Positions 41,705 through 52,261 of a DNA stretch of 64,000 nt are shown here, in pieces. The stretch is from contig NZ_JAKUKA010000001.1 in NCBI RefSeq assembly GCF_023156195.1, positions 5,767,501-5,831,500 of the forward strand. The letters are read 5' to 3'. The stretch comes from Chitinophaga sedimenti. Lineage in GTDB: Bacteria > Bacteroidota > Bacteroidia > Chitinophagales > Chitinophagaceae. Both the position numbers and the translations under genes were made by a program. Every line of letters starts with the position of its first letter. Position 1 is the stretch's first letter. The notes below the pieces were generated by a model. It saw nothing but the letters and a program-made list of their open reading frames with translations. It was not told where the DNA came from and did not search any database.

Positions 41705-43442
41705 CGTCCAGGAATGTATTGATCGTATTGATCTCTACCTGGTCGTTGCCGTTATCACCTACGGAATATCCTGAATAGAACTGCTCAGCGGAGCCGGCGC
41801 CATTGTCCAGGTTAACGTTGCGACGCAGGTAAGCGGGCACGTTTTCTATTTCCGTATTATTATCCATTGTTTTTACATTAAAGCTGATGCTGCGCAGTTT
41901 CGCGATCCTTTCGGCCTGTTTGCGTTTCTGCTCTTCCAGTTGCTCTTCGGCCTGTGCACTATTATACACTGGCTGTGGTTGCGGTTGAGGTTCAGGTTGC
42001 GCAAGCGGTTCTTCGCGGAACACCATCTTCATTTCCGGCTCATCTTTCGGCTGTGCTGGCGTACCTGGCTCAGTATAGATGTTAGATGGCCTGGACAGGT
42101 AGCTGCCGCCGGTTGGCGTATGCACCTGCTGTTGTTGCTGTTGTTGCTGCGGCGTAATCACGTTAATGCCGTTGGTCGGGGCCGCCGGTTGGGCAACGAC
42201 CTGCGGCATCGCCACGGGTTCGATGTTCAGCGTAAACGTCTGGCGTTCGTCAGCGAGCGGCGTAGGCGGTACAAAAGATACCGGGGAAGCCGGATGGTTC
42301 AGTATCGGCTCAACGAGGCGGGGAGCCATCACATCTTCCGGTTCGGAAAACAGGGTACCCTGGTTCTGCGCGCTCATCTTTTTCTCTTCGCCGTCACGTC
42401 CCAGGTGCAATACAATCTTCGGCTCCTCCTTTGGGCCAGCTGCGGGCTGTTGTGCCGCTTTCTGCTGGGAGATAGGCTTTTGTTCAAAACCTGTAGCGAT
42501 GATCGTTACACCGATTTTATCTTCCAGTGTATGGTCGTAACCAACACCCAGGATCACATCACAATCCTCACCGGCCATGCTTTGAACATATGCCCGGATG
42601 ATGTCCATTTCGTCCAGCGTGTGTTCGAACTCACCTTCGGAAGAAGAGATATTGATCAGGATCCATTTGGCACCTTTGATGTCGTTATCGTTCAGCAGCG
42701 GAGAAGTCAGTGCTTCCTCGATCGCTATCTGCGCGCGGTTTTCACCTTCCGCAGTAGCGGCGCCCAGGATCGCCACACCACCGTTGCGCATCACGGTACA
42801 AACGTCCGCGAAGTCAACGTTGATCTGACCAGTGCTGTTAATTACATCGGTAATACACTTAGCAGCAGTGGCCAGTACATTATCCGCTTTTTCGAAAGCC
42901 GCCTTGAACTTCAGGTCGCCAAATTTCTGGCGCAGCTTGTCGTTCGAGATGATCAGCAGCGTATCTACGTTTTCTTTCAGTCGATTAATACCTTCTTCGG
43001 CCTGCGTCATACGCTTCTTTCCTTCGTAGGAAAACGGCGTGGTAACAATACCTACGGTCAGGATGCCCAGTTCCTTACAGATGCGTGCGATGATCGGCGC
43101 GCCGCCTGTACCGGTACCACCGCCCATACCGGCAGTGATGAAGGCCATCTTTGTATTAACTTCCAATATCTTCTTCAGCTCTTCGAAGGATTCCTCCGTA
43201 GCCTGCTCACCGATTTTGGGATTGGCGCCCGCACCCAGACCTTGTGTCAGGTGGGGACCCAGCTGTACCTTGTTAGGCACAGGGCTGTTTGCTATAGCCT
43301 GTGCATCGGTATTACAGATGATGAAGTTCACCCCTTCAATGCGCTGGCTATACATATGATTCACCGCATTGCTCCCTCCGCCACCAATGCCTATCACCTT
43401 GATGATAGAGGACTTTTCTTTTGGAAGATCAAAATGTATCAT
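41688..43442 (-). CDS. ftsZ: Cell division protein FtsZ
   Basis: Tubulin-like GTPase that builds the division ring, 584 residues, intact. The N-terminal GTPase core has IGIGGGGSNAVNHM and the tubulin signature MGGGTGTGGAPIIA, with NVDFADV and GENRAQIAIEEALTSP in the second subdomain. After about residue 320 comes a long disordered linker rich in Pro/Gln, with eight consecutive Gln near residue 437. The conserved tail motif VPAYLRRNVNLD is followed by 40 more residues to the end. The linker is longer than the usual 400-450-residue protein but extended forms occur in Bacteroidota. Last gene of the dcw cluster; a short gap separates it from ftsA. Confidence 0.97.
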   Translation of the reverse strand: MIHFDLPKEKSSIIKVIGIGGGGSNAVNHMYSQRIEGVNFIICNTDAQAIANSPVPNKVQLGPHLTQGLGAGANPKIGEQATEESFEELKKILEVNTKMAFITAGMGGGTGTGGAPIIARICKELGILTVGIVTTPFSYEGKKRMTQAEEGINRLKENVDTLLIISNDKLRQKFGDLKFKAAFEKADNVLATAAKCITDVINSTGQINVDFADVCTVMRNGGVAILGAATAEGENRAQIAIEEALTSPLLNDNDIKGAKWILINISSSEGEFEHTLDEMDIIRAYVQSMAGEDCDVILGVGYDHTLEDKIGVTIIATGFEQKPISQQKAAQQPAAGPKEEPKIVLHLGRDGEEKKMSAQNQGTLFSEPEDVMAPRLVEPILNHPASPVSFVPPTPLADERQTFTLNIEPVAMPQVVAQPAAPTNGINVITPQQQQQQQQVHTPTGGSYLSRPSNIYTEPGTPAQPKDEPEMKMVFREEPLAQPEPQPQPQPVYNSAQAEEQLEEQKRKQAERIAKLRSISFNVKTMDNNTEIENVPAYLRRNVNLDNGAGSAEQFYSGYSVGDNGNDQVEINTINTFLDGKKPD

Positions 43443-43488
43443 GACTCTTTCTCTTTATTGGGTTAGTTATTCGGTTACTTTTTGGGGT

Positions 43489-44931
43489 CTAGAGTTTTGC
43501 ATCTTCTTCCTCTGTGAACATGTCGATGATCTTTGTTTTCATCCTGTCCAAAAAGGTTTTGAGTGATGCGTTTCTTTCTCTTGCTTTTCTGTCCTGCACC
43601 TGTTGTGGTGTTGCTGTTACTTCTTCCTGCTCCGTTACTGTTTCTTCTTCCTCTTCTTCCATCCACTCCTGGTTGCTCTGTTGCGCGGCGCGGCGTGCGG
43701 CCTGCTCTTTAGCGAAGTAGCTGGTGTTGATTTTAACGTAGTTCTCTTCCAGGGCGCGGCGATCATTTTCATAATCGTTATAACCTTTCAGGATGAGACC
43801 AATACAAGTAGCATACATTGGTTTGGTCAGTTCGTCGATATGACCGCTGGCCAGGTGCTCGTTCGGATAACCGATACGGGCGCTTACGCCGGTGCTGTAC
43901 TCGGTAAGCTGAATCAGGTGTTTCAGCTGCGAACCACCACCAGTTAATATAATGCCACCATTGAGCATTTTATTGTCCATGCCGATCTGTTTCAGGTGGA
44001 ATACTACGAAATCGAGAATTTCGCTCATACGCGCCTGAATGATGTGGGCCAGGTTTTTTACAGAAATTTCTTTCGGGCTCTGACCGCGCAGACCGGGGAT
44101 AGTGATGTAAGCGTTGTTTTTCGCTTCATCCGCTAACGCATATCCGAACTGCACTTTCATTTGTTCTGCCTGTGTTTTCAATACACCCAAACCGTTTTTG
44201 ATATCGTTGGTGATGTTTTCGCCACCATAAGGAATAACGGCTGTGTGTTTGAGGATCCCTTCGTAGAATACGGCCAGGTCGGTAGTACCGCCGCCGATAT
44301 CCACAATGGCAACACCTGCTTCAAAGTCCATGTCGCACATTACTGCTGCGGCGGAAGCCAGTGGCTGCAGTACGAGGTCACGGATTTTAAGACCGGATTT
44401 TTCAACGCTCCTGTTAATGTTACGAATGGCGTTTTTGTCGCCGGTAATAATATGGAAGTTAGCACCCACTTTCACACCGCTCATGCCAATAGGGTAGGTG
44501 ATGTTCTGGAGGGCATCCACAATATACTGCTGGGGAATAACATCGATGATCTGGTCGCTGGCCGGTATAACCGTTTTATACTGGTCGTTGATCAGCTGGT
44601 CAATATCCTTCTGGGATATTTCCGCATCGGTATCGTTGCGAACGATGTCGCCACGGGTTTGTAAACTCTTAATGTGATGGCCTGCAATGCCTACGTATAC
44701 TTCGTTGATCTCAAGATTGGGATTTGAAGCATAACAATTTTCGAGCGCCTGGCGAATAGCCTTGATCGTCTGGTCGATGTTCAGCACCATGCCGTGTTGG
44801 ACGCCGAATGATGGGGCCTTACCGAATCCCAGGATTTCCAGTTTCCCGTATTCATTCTTCCGTCCTGCAATGGCAGCAATCTTCGTAGTTCCGATATCAA
44901 GTCCTACAATGATGGGAGCTTCCTGATTCAT
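43489..44931 (-). CDS. ftsA: Cell division protein FtsA
   Basis: Actin-like ATPase that anchors FtsZ to the membrane, 480 residues, intact. Phosphate 1 motif IIVGLDIGTTKIAAIAG, phosphate 2 VAIVDIGGGTTDLAVF, and adenosine motif GGIILTGGGSQLKHL. The 1C domain lies between. The C-terminus has an acidic Glu-rich stretch (EEEEEETVTEQEEV) and ends FLDRMKTKIIDMFTEEED, an amphipathic helix that fits the membrane-targeting sequence, followed by a few residues. Confidence 0.97.
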   Translation of the reverse strand: MNQEAPIIVGLDIGTTKIAAIAGRKNEYGKLEILGFGKAPSFGVQHGMVLNIDQTIKAIRQALENCYASNPNLEINEVYVGIAGHHIKSLQTRGDIVRNDTDAEISQKDIDQLINDQYKTVIPASDQIIDVIPQQYIVDALQNITYPIGMSGVKVGANFHIITGDKNAIRNINRSVEKSGLKIRDLVLQPLASAAAVMCDMDFEAGVAIVDIGGGTTDLAVFYEGILKHTAVIPYGGENITNDIKNGLGVLKTQAEQMKVQFGYALADEAKNNAYITIPGLRGQSPKEISVKNLAHIIQARMSEILDFVVFHLKQIGMDNKMLNGGIILTGGGSQLKHLIQLTEYSTGVSARIGYPNEHLASGHIDELTKPMYATCIGLILKGYNDYENDRRALEENYVKINTSYFAKEQAARRAAQQSNQEWMEEEEEETVTEQEEVTATPQQVQDRKARERNASLKTFLDRMKTKIIDMFTEEEDAKL

Positions 44932-44960
44932 GTATTTATATTTAAAGGGTGCGTTTTTAC

Positions 44961-45968
44961 TTAGTTTCTATTGTTGTTGTTAGGCCTGTAGATGGCTCTG
45001 GGCTGTTGCTGGCCGGAGGCGCCTGCCGTTGCCGGCCTTGGCCTGTCGGCCGTTCGCGCTGGCGGCCTGTCCGGTTGCCGCTCCGGTTTGGGCGGCTGCA
45101 CTTGTGTCGGTGTTGTACTGGCCAGATGCACATCTATATTTACAGTTGAATCTACAGGAGGTGGCGGAGGCGGTGCTGCTTTTCCATCCCTTCTTGTTCC
45201 TACTACCTGGTCTTCGTAAGCGATGTTGATGCGTGTATACGTATTCCATCCCACTTTACTTAAACCTTCGCGGTAGAAAATCAGCAGCTTGTCAAACTTC
45301 TTCGCAACATCCGTGCCTTGTCCGAATTCTATCACATGATCGCCCAGTTTTGGGATGATCTCGAACTTTTTATCTTCGGTGATCACCACCTGTTCTACCT
45401 GCGCCAGCCAGAAGGTATCTTTCATGATGTACCCGGCTAAATCGCTGATTTGGGCAGACAGCAAACTGTCTGATTTCGTGAGCGTTGCTCCATCCGATGG
45501 AAAGCCAGTAAATACTGGTACTCTGGCGGAGTGGCGGTCGCTTACAGGGATGCGGCCACCTTCATCATCTAAATAGAAACTGTTACCCGTAAAGGTGAAC
45601 ACGCGGGCGAGTGGATCGCGTTGACGTACGTCTACGGTTAAACGGTTGTCATTGTCGATAAAGATGTCTGCCGATTTTACCCAGGGATCGCGGGTAACCA
45701 GTTTTTCCAATGCAGCGATGTTGATATCGCTGATAGGCTGGCCTACCGGATTTTTCTGGGGACCAGTGGCGATCAGTGCTTTAATATCCTTTTCGCTGAT
45801 GAAGAAGTTCGTATCGTCGCCCGACATCTTTACCACGATGCCTTTGACCTTGGACTGGTTCTTATCATTGACAGCAGCCACCAACAGGCAAACGAAGCCC
45901 GACAGCGCTCCTGCCCAGAGCAGCGCTTTGCCGATACGTTTGAAGGTTAGTTTAGTTTTTGACTGCAT
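44961..45968 (-). CDS. ftsQ: Cell division protein FtsQ/DivIB
   Basis: Bitopic divisome protein of 335 residues. It has a short cytoplasmic N-terminus, one helix (ALLWAGALSGFVCLLVAAV), a POTRA-like start (KGIVVKMSGDDTNFFISEKD) and the beta domain (DPWVKSADIFIDNDNRLTVDV, DPLARVFTFTGNSFYLDDEG). After VGWNTYTRINIAYEDQVVGT an unusual tail of about 75 residues follows: seven prolines in a row, then Pro/Arg/Gln-rich sequence ending RPNNNNRN. Most FtsQ proteins end near the beta domain. Intact. Confidence 0.93.
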   Translation of the reverse strand: MQSKTKLTFKRIGKALLWAGALSGFVCLLVAAVNDKNQSKVKGIVVKMSGDDTNFFISEKDIKALIATGPQKNPVGQPISDINIAALEKLVTRDPWVKSADIFIDNDNRLTVDVRQRDPLARVFTFTGNSFYLDDEGGRIPVSDRHSARVPVFTGFPSDGATLTKSDSLLSAQISDLAGYIMKDTFWLAQVEQVVITEDKKFEIIPKLGDHVIEFGQGTDVAKKFDKLLIFYREGLSKVGWNTYTRINIAYEDQVVGTRRDGKAAPPPPPPVDSTVNIDVHLASTTPTQVQPPKPERQPDRPPARTADRPRPATAGASGQQQPRAIYRPNNNNRN

Positions 45969-45983
45969 GTCTTGTTTTTATTA

Positions 45984-47335
45984 TCAGCTTAAATATTCTT
46001 TTAAAGGCTCCCGCAGCAGGTCGATGTCGCCCGCCCCGGCAGTGATCAGCAGCTCCGGCCGGTGTTCTTTGATCCAGGCTACCACACTGTCGCGCGGCAT
46101 AATGGAAACTTCCGGGCCTTCAATTTTCGATGCGATCATCTCACTCGTTACCCCTTCGATGGGTAGCTCGCGGGCCGGGTAGATGGGGAGTAAAATCACC
46201 TCATCCGCCAAGGATAAACTTGCTGCAAACCCGTCTGCAAAATCGCGCGTACGGGTAAACAGGTGCGGCTGAAACACGACGATGCATTTTTTCCCGGGAA
46301 GAGCGTTTTGGCACTGGTTATCAGCGCTTTCAATTCTTCGGGGTGATGCGCATAATCATCTACGTACACGAGGTCTTCCTTCTTCACCAGGTATTCAAAA
46401 CGCCTTTTAATGCCTTTGAATGCTGCCATTGCTTCACGGATTTTATCCGGGTCGATGCCCAGTAAATGCGCTACGGCAATGGCTACCACCGCGTTTTCCA
46501 CGTTGTGCATCCCGCCGAGGTGCATGGTGATGTCGGTAATCATCCAGTCCTGCTGTACCACATCAAATGTGTAGCCGCCGTTGTACATACGGATGTTTTG
46601 CGCGTATACGTTGGCTGCATCATTCTGCAGGCTGTATTGTAATTTATTTGGCGCCTCCAGGTCGCTGTTGCGGTGCAGTCCAAAACGAGCGAGCAAAGTA
46701 CCGTTTGGCTTAATGTTCTTCGTATACTGGATAAACGCTTCTTCCACCGCTTCCGCCGTGCCGTAAATATCCAGGTGATCGGCGTCCATCGCGGTGAGTA
46801 CGGCAATATCCGGGCTCAGTTTCAGGAACGAACGGTCGTATTCATCTGCTTCAATGACTGCTACTGCCTTACCACTGCTCCAGAAGTTACGGTCGTAGTT
46901 CACGCTCACTCCACCCAGGAAAGCGTTGCAGCCGTAGCCGCTATGCCTTAACAGGTGCGCGATCATGGTCGATACCGTAGTTTTACCATGGGTACCGGCC
47001 ACGGTGATGGCGAACAGGTCGCGGGTAATTTCCTGTAGTACGTCGCTGCGTTTCACGACTTCGTAATGGTTGTCGCGGAACCAGGCCAGCTCTGTGTGGG
47101 CAGCCGGAATGGCAGGTGTATACACCACCAGGTCGGTTGCTTTGTCCAGCAGGTTTACATCATCGGTATAATGAATGCTGATGCCTTCTGTCTCCAGCTG
47201 GCGGGTAAGCACAGTGGGAGTGCGGTCGTAACCGGAAACCGTTACGCCCTTTTCATTGAAGAAGCGGGCGATGGCGCTCATGCCAATGCCGCCTATACCA
47301 ACGAAATAAACCCGACTGATGCTTTTCAGCTCCAT
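45984..47335 (-). CDS. murC: UDP-N-acetylmuramate--L-alanine ligase (one frame break)
   Basis: Mur ligase adding L-Ala to UDP-MurNAc, 450 residues after repair. N-terminal Rossmann motif YFVGIGGIGMSAIARFF, ATP-binding AGTHGKTTVSTMIAHLL, central AVIEADEYDRSFLKL and DADHLDIYG, C-terminal YVDDYAHHPEELKA. An A is lost from an A-run near 46289; the join reads FPGKKCIVVFQPHLFTRTRDF. Its ATG overlaps the end of murG by ten bases, suggesting translational coupling. Confidence 0.96.
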
Positions 47336-48419
47336 AATTGTTGTACCTGTTTAGCTATTACTACATCCGCGTTGGCGTTACCCAGCGCGGCGATATTTTT
47401 TCCAGTTGTTCCTGTAAGGCCTTGTTGTTCACGAGGCTAAACAGTTCGGTGCCCAACGTTGTGCGAGCCACATCGTCCTTCACCAGCAGCGCGGCGTGTT
47501 TGTTCACGAGGCTCATGGCGTTGGCCGTCTGGTGGTCTTCGGCCGCAAAAGGATAGGGCACAAAGATGGTCGGCTTTTTCACCACACACAGTTCCGCGAT
47601 CGCTAAAGCGCCCGCCCTTGACACCACCACGTCGGCTGCCTTATAGGCAAAGTCCATGACGTTGATAAAGTCGAACACCTTCACATGGCTGGCGTATTGC
47701 GTGGCCGCTGCTTTAGCGGTTTCGTAATACAGTTTGCCTGTTTGCCAGACTAATTGTATGTCGCGGTTCACGAACTCGGCCAGCAAAGGCTGCAGCGATT
47801 CGTTGATCGACTTGGCTCCTAAACTGCCGCCCACCGCGAAAACGGTAGGCTTGTTGCGGTCCAGTCCGAAGTGCGACATCGCATCTTCTTTTGTAACCGC
47901 AGACTGACTGATGTTGCCGCGTACAGGATTGCCCGTGTAAACGATTTTGTCTGCCGGGAAGAATTTCTCCATCCCATCATAGCCCACGCAAATAACGGAT
48001 GCGTTGCGGGCCAGTATCTTATTGCTTTTGCCGGCATAGGAGTTTTGTTCCTGTATCAACGTGGGAATGCTCAGGCGCTGTGCCGCTCTTAAAATCGGGA
48101 AGCTGGCGTAACCGCCAACACCTACCACGGCATCGGGTCTGAAGCGTTTGAGGATGGTCCTTGCTTTCAGGATGCTGCGGATCAGTTTAAAAGGAAGCAA
48201 GATGTTTTTAAAGACATTGCTCCGGTTAAAGCCTACAATTTCAAGCCCTTCTATCTTATATCCCGCCTGCGGCACCTTTTCCATTTCCATTTTACCGGCG
48301 GCGCCGACAAACAGGATCTCGATATCTTGTTCCGCTTTACGCAAAGCATTCGCAATGGCTATCGCCGGGAATATATGTCCCCCGGTACCTCCGCCTGCTA
48401 TGATTACTTTGTGTGGCAT
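47326..48419 (-). CDS. murG: UDP-GlcNAc transferase MurG, lipid II synthesis (frame break near the end)
   Basis: Membrane-associated glycosyltransferase (GT28) that converts lipid I to lipid II, 364 residues after repair. N-terminal GGGTGGHIFPAIAIANAL (sugar-nucleotide glycine loop), GVGGYASFPILRAA, ADVVVSRAGALAIAEL and FVPYPFAAEDHQTANA are all family hallmarks. A lost A in the A-run near 47398 changes the C-terminus; the repaired end is ADVVIAKQVQQLWS, with the stop inside the start of murC. Confidence 0.96.
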
Positions 48420-48436
48420 CTTTTTCTTTATTAGTA

Positions 48437-49605
48437 TTATGCTGCAACCGGTTCGTTGATAACCGGTTGTTGCTGTTTGGCCTGTAAATCTTCCACCTGC
48501 CTTGATACGCTAAGGATGATACCGATAGCGAGGCTGGTGAAGATGACGGACGAGCCGCCCATACTCACCAAAGGCAGGGTTACACCGGTTACGGGCAACA
48601 GCCCCACGTTTACGCCCATGTTCATTAGTGCCTGTATCACGAGTGTCACGCTTAGTCCCAGCGACAGGAATGCTCCAAAAGCGTAGGGACAATTCTTAAA
48701 AATGCGAATGCTTCGTAAGAGCAGCAGCATGTAACAGGCTAATATTAAAAAGGCGCCAAAGATACCATACTCCTCAATTATTATCGCATAGATGAAATCC
48801 GAGTATGGATGCGGCAGAAAATTTCGAGCCGTACTATTGCCCGGTCCTTTCCCGAAAAGCCCGCCAGACGCGATTCCGAAGTTAGCCTGCTGTACCTGGT
48901 AGGGTACCTCATGATTTTCTCCACGTGTATAACTTTCGATCCTTTTAGACCATGTTTCCGTTCGCATTTTAATTCCTGTAATCTGTGCGAAGGCAAACAT
49001 GAGTAAAACAAGCACCAGTCCGGCGCCCACCATACCCATCAGATACTTCAAAGGCACGCGGCCGATAAAACACAGCAGCATACAGCTCGCGCCCAGTAAC
49101 AGGGCAGTAGACATATTCGCCGGCATGATCAGCATGCAAATAATACCTACCGGTATAATAATGGGTAGAAACCCTTTTTGAAATCCGTTATCACCTGTTG
49201 TTTTTTAGACAACTGCCTGGATACATACATGAAAATCGCCAGTTTGGCGATGTCCGAAGTCTGGAACGTCAGGTTTACCACCGGGAGCCGTATCCATCTG
49301 CTGGCGTCGTTATAGTTGGAACCAAACACCGGGGTATACATCAGCAGCGGGATCGACAGCAGGAAGCCCACCTGCGCCACACGTGAATAAATGGTGTAAT
49401 TCACGCGGTGCGCAAAATAAATAATGAGCAGGCCCAGCCCCAGGAGTGTTAACTGTTTTACCAGGAAATACTCCGTATGGCCGTTGCGGGCGCGGTAGGC
49501 CAGCGAGCCGGTAGAACTATACACGGCCAGCAGGCTCACTGCAGAAAGGAAAAACACGATCGTCCAAATCACCTTATCTCCTTGTGTTTTCATCAGCCTA
49601 CTCAC
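48437..49605 (-). CDS. ftsW: Peptidoglycan glycosyltransferase FtsW (one frame break)
   Basis: SEDS-family septal glycan polymerase working with FtsI, about 385-389 residues with ten predicted helices. Motifs: LAVYSSTGSLAYRAR, the periplasmic loop with GKGPGNSTARNFLPHPYSDFIYAI, IIIEEYGIFG, and GVNVGLLPVTGVTLPLVSMGGSS. A C is lost near 49167; the join reads DFKKGFLPIIIPVGIICML. Start MSRLMKTQGDK (49605), or its internal ATG at 49593. Confidence 0.95.
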
Positions 49606-49641
49606 GGTAATCAGTTTTTAAGGTTAAAAATGCCGGCGGTA

Positions 49642-50977
49642 CTACAACGCTTTTACTTCCTCTTTAAACTTGCGGCCTCTTTCTTCATAGTTTTTGAAGA
49701 GATCGAAGCTGGCGCAAGCCGGGGAGAGCAATACCACATCGCCTTTATCGGCGAGCTGGAAAGCATTCTTTACTGCATCGGCCATGTTATCTGTATTAAC
49801 CATCACTTTAGTGTCTTTAGACAGCGCCTCGTGAATGGGGCGGTTATCTACACCCAAGCAGATGATTGCTTTTACTTTTTCTTTTACGAGCTCGCGGATA
49901 GCGCTGTAATCGTTGCCTTTATCAACACCACCCATGATCAGTACGACAGGACGCTCCATGCTTTCCAGCGCGAACCATACCGAGTTTACGTTTGTTGCTT
50001 TGGAGTCGTTAATAAAATCTACACCACGGATAGTGGCTACATATTCCATCCTGTGCTCCAGGCTTTTGAAAGAAGTGAGGCTTTCGCGGATCTTCTCCTT
50101 CCTGATGTCCATCGTTTTTCCCGCTATTCCCGCTGCCATAGAATTATAGAGGTTGTGTTTACCTTTTAGCGCCAGGTCGTAAATCGACACTATCACCGGC
50201 TCTTCTTCCTTAACCTGTATGTTCAATTGTTCATTCGCAATGAATCCGCCTTCTTTCTTTGGTTCCATAATCGTAAAAGGTATTGGTGTTGAATAAATGT
50301 TTTTTTAGCCAGGAAATTCCTGATTTCAGGGTCATCAGCACAATAGATGAAGAAGTCTTCCTTGGTCTGGTTCATCGCAATGCGGAACTTAGACGCCACG
50401 TAATTCTCCATTTTATAATCGTAGCGGTCCAGGTGATCCGGGGTGATATTGAGGAGAATCGCCACATTTGGTTTAAACTCCTTGATATCGTCCAGCTGGA
50501 AGCTGCTTACTTCAATTACATAATAATCAGCCGGGGCGGTGGCAACCTGCCGGGCGTAACTCAAACCGATATTTCCGACCATGGCGGTGCTGAGTCCCGC
50601 CTGTTCAAAAATGTGGTAGGTGAGCGCCGTGGTGGTGCTTTTACCGTTGCTTCCCGTGATGGCAATGATCTTCGCGTCTTTGCTGTAGCGCCAGGCCAGT
50701 TCTATTTCCGATATTACCGGAACGCCTTTCTCCCGCACTTTTTCATCAACTCCGACTTTTCCGGTATACCCGGACTCTTCACAATTTCATCCGCCTCGAG
50801 TATTGTTTTCCAGGAGTGCTGACCTTCTTCAAACTCGATGCTGTTGACAGCCAGTTCCTGTTTATAGATGTCTTTTATTGGTCCGCCGTCCGATACAAAC
50901 ACGTCGAAACCCTTCTGTTTGGCCAGCAGGGCCGCTCCAATGCCGCTTTCGCCGGCGCCGAGTATGACAAGTTTCAT
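49642..50977 (-). CDS. murD: UDP-MurNAc-L-Ala--D-glutamate ligase (two frame breaks)
   Basis: Mur ligase adding D-Glu, 445 residues after repair. N-terminal MKLVILGAGESGIGAALLA, ATP-binding AITGSNGKSTTTALTYHI, central EVSSFQLDDI and NITPDHLDRY, C-terminal INDSKATNVNSVWFALE and LLSPACASFDLFKNYEERG. Breaks are near 50738 (G lost after an A-run) and 50290. It follows mraY by three bases. Confidence 0.95.
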
Positions 50978-50980
50978 ATC

Positions 50981-52234
50981 CTATCTCATTTTAAGGGTCG
51001 CAATGGATACCACCGCACACATGATCGCCACAATCCAGAAGCGGGTAGCGATCTTGCTTTCGTGGTAACCCAGTTTCTGATAATGGTGATGCAGCGGCGA
51101 CATTCTGAAAATCCTCCTGCCTTCGCCATATTTCTTTTGGTGTATTTGAAGTACGATACCTGCAGGATCACAGACATGTTTTCTACCAGGAATACACCGC
51201 AGAATATCGGGATCAGGATTTCTTTCCTCACAATGATGGCCAGTGAAGCGATGATGCCGCCGAGCGCAAGGCTGCCGGTATCGCCCATAAACACCTGCGC
51301 GGGATAAGCATTATACCACAGGAAACCTACACATGCACCCACAAAGGCCGCAATGAATATCGATAACTCGCCGAGGTTCGGGATGTACATGATGTTCAGG
51401 TACTCCGCAAACTGGATGTTACCGCTCACATACGCAAACACGCCCAAACAGATCCCTATCACCGCACTCACCCCGCCTGCCAGTCCGTCCAGCCCGTCCG
51501 TAAGGTTAGCGCCGTTGGAAATGAACACGATAATGAAAATCACGATCAGGATGTAAGGAATGAAAGTATACTTCTCCGCATTGGGCCCCATCCAGGAAAT
51601 CAGTTTCGAGTAGTTGAACTCGTGATTTTTTACGAAGGGGATGGTGGTAATCGGTGTTTTCACGTCTACGAAGCGATGCCCGTCTTTCGTTACCCTTTCT
51701 TCCTTGCTGATCAGTTTTTCGTAAGAGGCCACTGGGCTTTTGGTCCCTGTACCTCGCGCGAAATCACTACGTTATCGTTAAAGTACAGCGTGGTGCCGAT
51801 GATCAGGCCCAAACCTACCTGGCCAATTACTTTGAAGCGGCCGGCCAGGCCTTCTTTATTCTTTTTAAATACTTTGATGTAGTCATCTATGAAACCGATC
51901 AATCCCAGCCAAACGGTACACAGCAGGATCAGCAGGATGTATACGTTCATGACCCTTGCAAACAGCAGGGTAGGGATAAGGATGGCGGAAAGAATGATGA
52001 TGCCCCCATGGTTGGTGTTCCTTTTTTCAGGTTTTCACCTTGCAGGCCCAGGTCGCGGATCACTTCCCCAATCTGTTTTTTCTGCAGGAAACGCACGATC
52101 GACTTACCGAAAATCAACGAGATCACCAGCGACAGCAGCAAGGCCATTGTCACACGGAACGTGATGAACTGGAACATCCCCGTACCGCTGATATTGAATT
52201 CTCTTTTTAAATAATCAAATAAATAGTACAACAT
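50981..52234 (-). CDS. mraY: Phospho-MurNAc-pentapeptide transferase MraY (three frame breaks)
   Basis: Integral membrane enzyme making lipid I from UDP-MurNAc-pentapeptide and undecaprenyl phosphate, 418 residues after repair, about ten helices. Signatures: [50 protein letters not shown] and, in the repaired C-terminus, [13 protein letters not shown]. Breaks are near 52005 (G-run), 51733 (CCAGG context) and 51131 (A-run). The Bacteroidota form carries an insert around residues 110-170. Confidence 0.95.
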
Positions 52235-52261
52235 AAAAAAGGGTGATCTGAAGCGTTGATT

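Noticed and set aside
41940-43466. 508-codon plus-strand ORF opposite ftsZ
   Set aside because: Its length is a by-product of ftsZ codon use; composition (many R, H, F, C) is shadow-like and ftsZ is certain.
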